16,658 nt of DNA. It comes from CAUZEO01 sp963578625 (GTDB lineage: Bacteria > Verrucomicrobiota > Kiritimatiellia > SLOV01). Below are positions 13,889 to 16,658 of the stretch, piece after piece. The stretch spans positions 1-16,658 of the forward strand of contig CAUZEO010000075.1 in the NCBI GenBank assembly GCA_963578625.1, written 5' to 3'. Made by a program: the position numbers and the translations under genes. Under the pieces are notes generated by a model. The model was not told the origin of the DNA. It worked only from the letters and a program-made list of their open reading frames with translations, and did no database searches. Numbering within the stretch: the first letter of the stretch is position 1; each line of letters starts with the position of its first letter.

Positions 13889-14764
13889 ATGTCCAGGAAC
13901 GCAAGCCTCCTTCTCTTCGGCCTCCTTCTCTTCTGCCTGGCGGCAGGCAGTGCCGGGGCCATGCAGATCTTTGTCAAGACGCTCACCGGCAAGACCATCA
14001 CCCTGGATGTGGAACCATCCGACACCATCGAAAACGTCAAGACCAAGATACAGGACAAGGAAGGTATTCCGCCTGACCAACAACGCCTCATTTTTGCAGG
14101 GAAACAACTTGAGGCCGGGCGCACCCTCTCCGACTACAACATCCAGAAGGAAGCCACCCTGCACTTGGTGCTGCGCTTAAGGCTCATCAACCACGGAACC
14201 ATTACCTCCGCGGGTGGTCCGGTCTCCAACGAGACCTTCGCCGGGCTCACCGCGGTGGGCTTCCCCTACACCACCAGGACCAGCAGCCTCACCACCGTGA
14301 ACAACCCCGGACTGTTCTCCCTCTTCTATTTCTTTCAACCGGAGGGCGAACTCGACTCCGATGGCGACGGGATGCCTGACGCCTGGGAGATCGCCAACGG
14401 CCTGACCGTGGGAGTCAACGATGCCGGCGGGGACCCCGACTACGACGCCGCCAGCAACCTTCTGGAATACCTCGCCGATACCGACCCGCAGGACATCCAG
14501 TCCTTCTTCCGCCTCGAGGGTGGCTTCGACGGCCCCCACTACCGCATGCCGGTTCCCACCGTGGCCGGGCGCACCTACCAGGTCCAGCTCTCCAGCGGCC
14601 TGCGCGACTGGGTGCCCTGGGTGACCTGGGAAACCATCGAGGGGAACGACGCCACCTACAACTTCATCTTCAGCCCGGACGAGATTCCCAGCCCGCCCCC
14701 GGCCAACCTCGACCCCTCCTCATCCTCCTATTTCTTCCGGATCAAAATCGAAATCGCTCAATAA
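13889..14764 (+). CDS. Secreted ubiquitin-calcium-binding repeat fusion protein
   Basis: A 291-aa protein. Residues 1-24 are a signal peptide (LLLFGLLLFCLAAGSAGA) whose predicted cleavage falls exactly before Met1 of ubiquitin. Residues 25-98 are ubiquitin positions 1-74. Against human ubiquitin I count four changes (E16D, A28T, D52A, S65A). All seven lysines (6, 11, 27, 29, 33, 48, 63) and the Leu8/Ile44/His68/Val70 surface are kept. Gly75-Gly76 are replaced by Leu-Ile, so the module cannot be conjugated as it stands. Residues 99-154 are a Gly/Thr-rich linker, 155-202 hold a thrombospondin-3-like pair (DSDGDGMPDAWE, then DPDYDAASNLLEYLADTDP), and 205-291 form a beta-sandwich domain (VAGRTYQVQLSSGL, ending SSYFFRIKIE) common on secreted PVC proteins. 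The start at 13889 is chosen for the signal peptide; there is no clear Shine-Dalgarno and the leader is pyrimidine-rich. The stop lies 3 bp before the next ATG. Confidence 0.9.
   Translation: MSRNASLLLFGLLLFCLAAGSAGAMQIFVKTLTGKTITLDVEPSDTIENVKTKIQDKEGIPPDQQRLIFAGKQLEAGRTLSDYNIQKEATLHLVLRLRLINHGTITSAGGPVSNETFAGLTAVGFPYTTRTSSLTTVNNPGLFSLFYFFQPEGELDSDGDGMPDAWEIANGLTVGVNDAGGDPDYDAASNLLEYLADTDPQDIQSFFRLEGGFDGPHYRMPVPTVAGRTYQVQLSSGLRDWVPWVTWETIEGNDATYNFIFSPDEIPSPPPANLDPSSSSYFFRIKIEIAQ
13906..13935 (+). repeat. 15-bp tandem duplication in the signal peptide of the ubiquitin fusion
   Basis: CCTCCTTCTCTTCGG (13906-13920) is followed directly by CCTCCTTCTCTTCTG (13921-13935), differing at one base. 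It encodes the doubled LLLFG/LLLFC of the hydrophobic core. Confidence 0.9.
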
Positions 14765-14767
14765 ACC

Positions 14768-14809
14768 ATGAAAGCAAAAGGCCTCCTCATGAAAGCAAAA
14801 TGCCTCCTC
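14768..14809 (+). repeat. 21-bp tandem duplication of the start region of the fibre gene
   Basis: 14768-14788 and 14789-14809 match at 20 of 21 bases; each begins ATGAAAGCAAAA and ends GCCTCCTC. The first copy supplies AAAAGG (14776-14781) 7 nt before the second ATG, so the second start has a ribosome-binding-site-like sequence that the first lacks. Confidence 0.92.
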
Positions 14810-16658
14810 CTGACCGCCCTGCTGGCAACTCTGTCCCTGTCCGCTGCTCTCGCCGACCCCCCGGAGTGGATCAACTACCAGGGGCGCCTTACTGATGCCA
14901 ACGGCTCCCCCCAGACCGGCAACAAGACCTTTTTCCTCAGCATCTGGGACGACGCGATAGGCGGCAGTTCCCTTTACAGCGAGGACCTTGGAGTGGTCAC
15001 CCTCGACGAGAACGGCATCTACAGCTTCCAGTTCGGTTCCGACGCCGCTGCTCTCGCCCAGGCCCTGCAAGGCAACAGCGAACACTGGATTGAGCTCACC
15101 GTCGATACCGTGGCCCTCAGTCCGCGCCAGCGAATCCTGGCCGTGCCCTTCGCCCTCTATGCCGCCAAGGCTGATACGGCCACCCGGGCCGAGAGCGTTG
15201 GCAATGCCGATGGTGACGCCCACATCACGGGAAACCTCGATGTTCACAAGGACGCAAACCTGCAACGCAACTTCACCGTCGACGGCAATTCCACTTTTAA
15301 AAACAATGTGGATATCCAAAGTAACCTGGAAGTTGATGGCACTACCAACATCGATGGTGCAACCACCATTGGAAGCACCCTCAGTGTCGCAGGCGCTACC
15401 ACCATTGGTGGCGACCTATCAGTCAACACGGATAAGTTCTCTGTGAACGCTGCTAACGGGAACACAACTACGGCAGGAGACATTCATGCTGCCGGAATCC
15501 TTAGTGTCGGTGGCGCAGCGACCCTTAACAACTCCCTGCAGGTAACGGGACCCGCGGCCTTCAGTGGTGAGCTTCGGCTGGAAGGACCGGTCACGGATCC
15601 GAAGCACGCCACCACCAAGGAATATGTCGATCAAAAAGACACCCAGCTTGAATACGAAATCCAAGTTAGCCGAGCCATGAGCGACGACAGCGACAACCAG
15701 CTTGCCAATAGCCTCCAGGAGGAAATTCGGGTCGCCAACGACTCCCGGCCGGCCAAGGCCGCGGCCCGGGTGGCCTCCCTTGCCAACCTCGAGTTGCAGA
15801 ATGCCGTGGAGATGATTGATGGGGTGACTCTCGCGGTAGGTGACCGGGTGCTGCTGGCAGGGCAAGCCAACGCCGCGGAGAACGGGCTCTACGTGTCTAA
15901 TGGCGCCGGAGGCCTCACCCGGGCTTCGGACTTTGATTCCGCCGGGGAGATTGACGGGGGCGCCCACCTTTTCATCCAGGAGGGCGTCGTTGAGGCCGGG
16001 CAGGGCTACGTCCTTGGCGACCTTGGGGAGAACTTTGATCTGGGCAACAGCGAGCTTTCCTTCACCCGTTTCACGGTGGATCCCGCCCGGAGCCTCGAGC
16101 TCGGCCAGGACCTCACTGTCACCGGCAACAACGTGGTCAAAGGTGACAGCTTTTTGAATAACAAGCTCACCGTGGATGGAGAGGCAACCTTTCGGGAAGA
16201 TGTGGAGACCAGCAAAAATCTCGATGTGGATGGAAACGCCACCATCGGAGGCACTCTTGCGGTCACCGGGGATGCCATTTTCAACGGTGCGATCGACGCC
16301 TCGAGCATCCATGCCGGACAAAGCCTCGCGCTTGATTCCGCCGGGCCCCTGGATCTGAATTCCTCAGGCGGAGCCATCAACGTTGGCAACGACGCGGATG
16401 CCCAGGCCATCAACATCGGCACCGGGGCGGCCAGCCGTGAGATCACCCTGGGTAACGCGACAGGCGCCACACGGGTGGACCTCAATGCGGGCGCCGGGGG
16501 AATCGACATCGATGCTTCGGGAGCTTTGGCTATGGATTCATCAACATCAGTTAGTATTGGTACAACGGCCGATGTCCCTGTTGATATTGATGCATCAACA
16601 TTGGACATCGATGCTTCAGGATTTCTGACAATAGATTCGGCTGGGGGAATAAGTATTG
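14768..16658 (+). CDS. Large secreted repetitive fibre protein with phage-tail-fibre motifs (partial)
   Basis: At least 630 aa and open at the window end. A signal peptide (LLLTALLATLSLSAALA, cleavage near residue 29) precedes WINYQGRLTDANGSPQTGN (residues 34-52), through LSPRQRILAVPFALYAAKA, a domain common at the start of secreted PVC fibre proteins. Next comes a run of beta-solenoid-like repeats (LDV..NLQRNFTVDGNSTF, TTIGSTLSVAGATTIGGDLS). DPKHATTKEYVDQ (277-289) is a tail-fibre hallmark. Residues 334-436 (DGVTLAVGDRVLLAGQ, AAENGLYV, then TRASDFDSAGEIDGG) match another domain of phage tail fibres. Then come INIGTGAASREITLGNATGA and DIDASG repeats. No trimerisation or chaperone tail is visible before the edge. 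Probably a trimeric surface fibre. The start is ambiguous between the tandem ATGs at 14768 and 14789. Near-contact with the ubiquitin-fusion gene suggests co-transcription. Confidence 0.85.
   Translation, partial: MKAKGLLMKAKCLLLTALLATLSLSAALADPPEWINYQGRLTDANGSPQTGNKTFFLSIWDDAIGGSSLYSEDLGVVTLDENGIYSFQFGSDAAALAQALQGNSEHWIELTVDTVALSPRQRILAVPFALYAAKADTATRAESVGNADGDAHITGNLDVHKDANLQRNFTVDGNSTFKNNVDIQSNLEVDGTTNIDGATTIGSTLSVAGATTIGGDLSVNTDKFSVNAANGNTTTAGDIHAAGILSVGGAATLNNSLQVTGPAAFSGELRLEGPVTDPKHATTKEYVDQKDTQLEYEIQVSRAMSDDSDNQLANSLQEEIRVANDSRPAKAAARVASLANLELQNAVEMIDGVTLAVGDRVLLAGQANAAENGLYVSNGAGGLTRASDFDSAGEIDGGAHLFIQEGVVEAGQGYVLGDLGENFDLGNSELSFTRFTVDPARSLELGQDLTVTGNNVVKGDSFLNNKLTVDGEATFREDVETSKNLDVDGNATIGGTLAVTGDAIFNGAIDASSIHAGQSLALDSAGPLDLNSSGGAINVGNDADAQAINIGTGAASREITLGNATGATRVDLNAGAGGIDIDASGALAMDSSTSVSIGTTADVPVDIDASTLDIDASGFLTIDSAGGISI

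Noticed and set aside
15419..16321. Minus-strand open frame of 300 codons
   Set aside because: Antisense of the fibre gene; its apparent repeats merely mirror the sense-strand repeats.

Overview
The window reads as a chromosomal segment of a GC-rich bacterium of the PVC group (Verrucomicrobiota, Kiritimatiellota, Lentisphaerota or Planctomycetota). This is inferred from content: a WPQWRGP-type secreted PQQ-like propeller, a DUF6259 and a GHL6-like glycosidase, a secreted protein with a DSDGDGMPD calcium-binding repeat and a verrucomicrobial-type C-terminal beta domain, a 'WINYQGRLTDANG' secreted fibre protein, a PEP-CTERM remnant, and many short palindromic dispersed repeats. No rRNA, tRNA, CRISPR array, integrase or transposase was seen.

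Layout. 1-3.4 kb: a DUF2277 small protein (-) whose usual ATG is CTG, a secreted TraB/GumN protein (+), a secreted PQQ-like beta-propeller (+) with a good sigma70-type promoter, and an unrecognised 87-aa protein (-). 3.4-4.3 kb: decayed DNA with the N-terminal stump of a phytanoyl-CoA dioxygenase-like gene and several palindromic repeats, one a perfect 23-bp hairpin. 4.3-6.8 kb: an oligogalacturonate-lyase-like propeller and a DapA/NanA-family aldolase, both +. 6.8-12.3 kb: a minus-strand glycan-degradation block with a fragment of a sugar-binding ABC protein, a DUF6259 glycosidase, a decayed duplicate of a gene C-terminus, and its intact GHL6-like parent. 12.4-13.5 kb: a CreD gene cut after 91 codons and a PEP-CTERM remnant. 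13.5-16.66 kb: a possible 43-aa ORF, then two secreted proteins 3 bp apart, the second running off the window.

The standout is the gene at 13889-14764. Right after its signal peptide it encodes an almost perfect eukaryotic ubiquitin (70 of the first 74 residues match the human sequence by my count), with all seven lysines and the Leu8/Ile44/Val70 patch. The Gly75-Gly76 tail is replaced by Leu-Ile, and the chain continues into a typical secreted bacterial calcium-binding/beta-sandwich protein. Downstream, almost touching, is a long repetitive secreted protein carrying phage-tail-fibre motifs. Together they look like a cell-surface or released system that displays a non-conjugatable ubiquitin. 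That function is inference; the ubiquitin sequence itself is seen directly.

The glycosidases, the lyase-like propeller, the aldolase and the transporter remnant fit a heterotroph that degrades complex, uronate-bearing polysaccharides. The many truncated genes, several ending at a palindromic repeat, show this is a recombining and decaying region.
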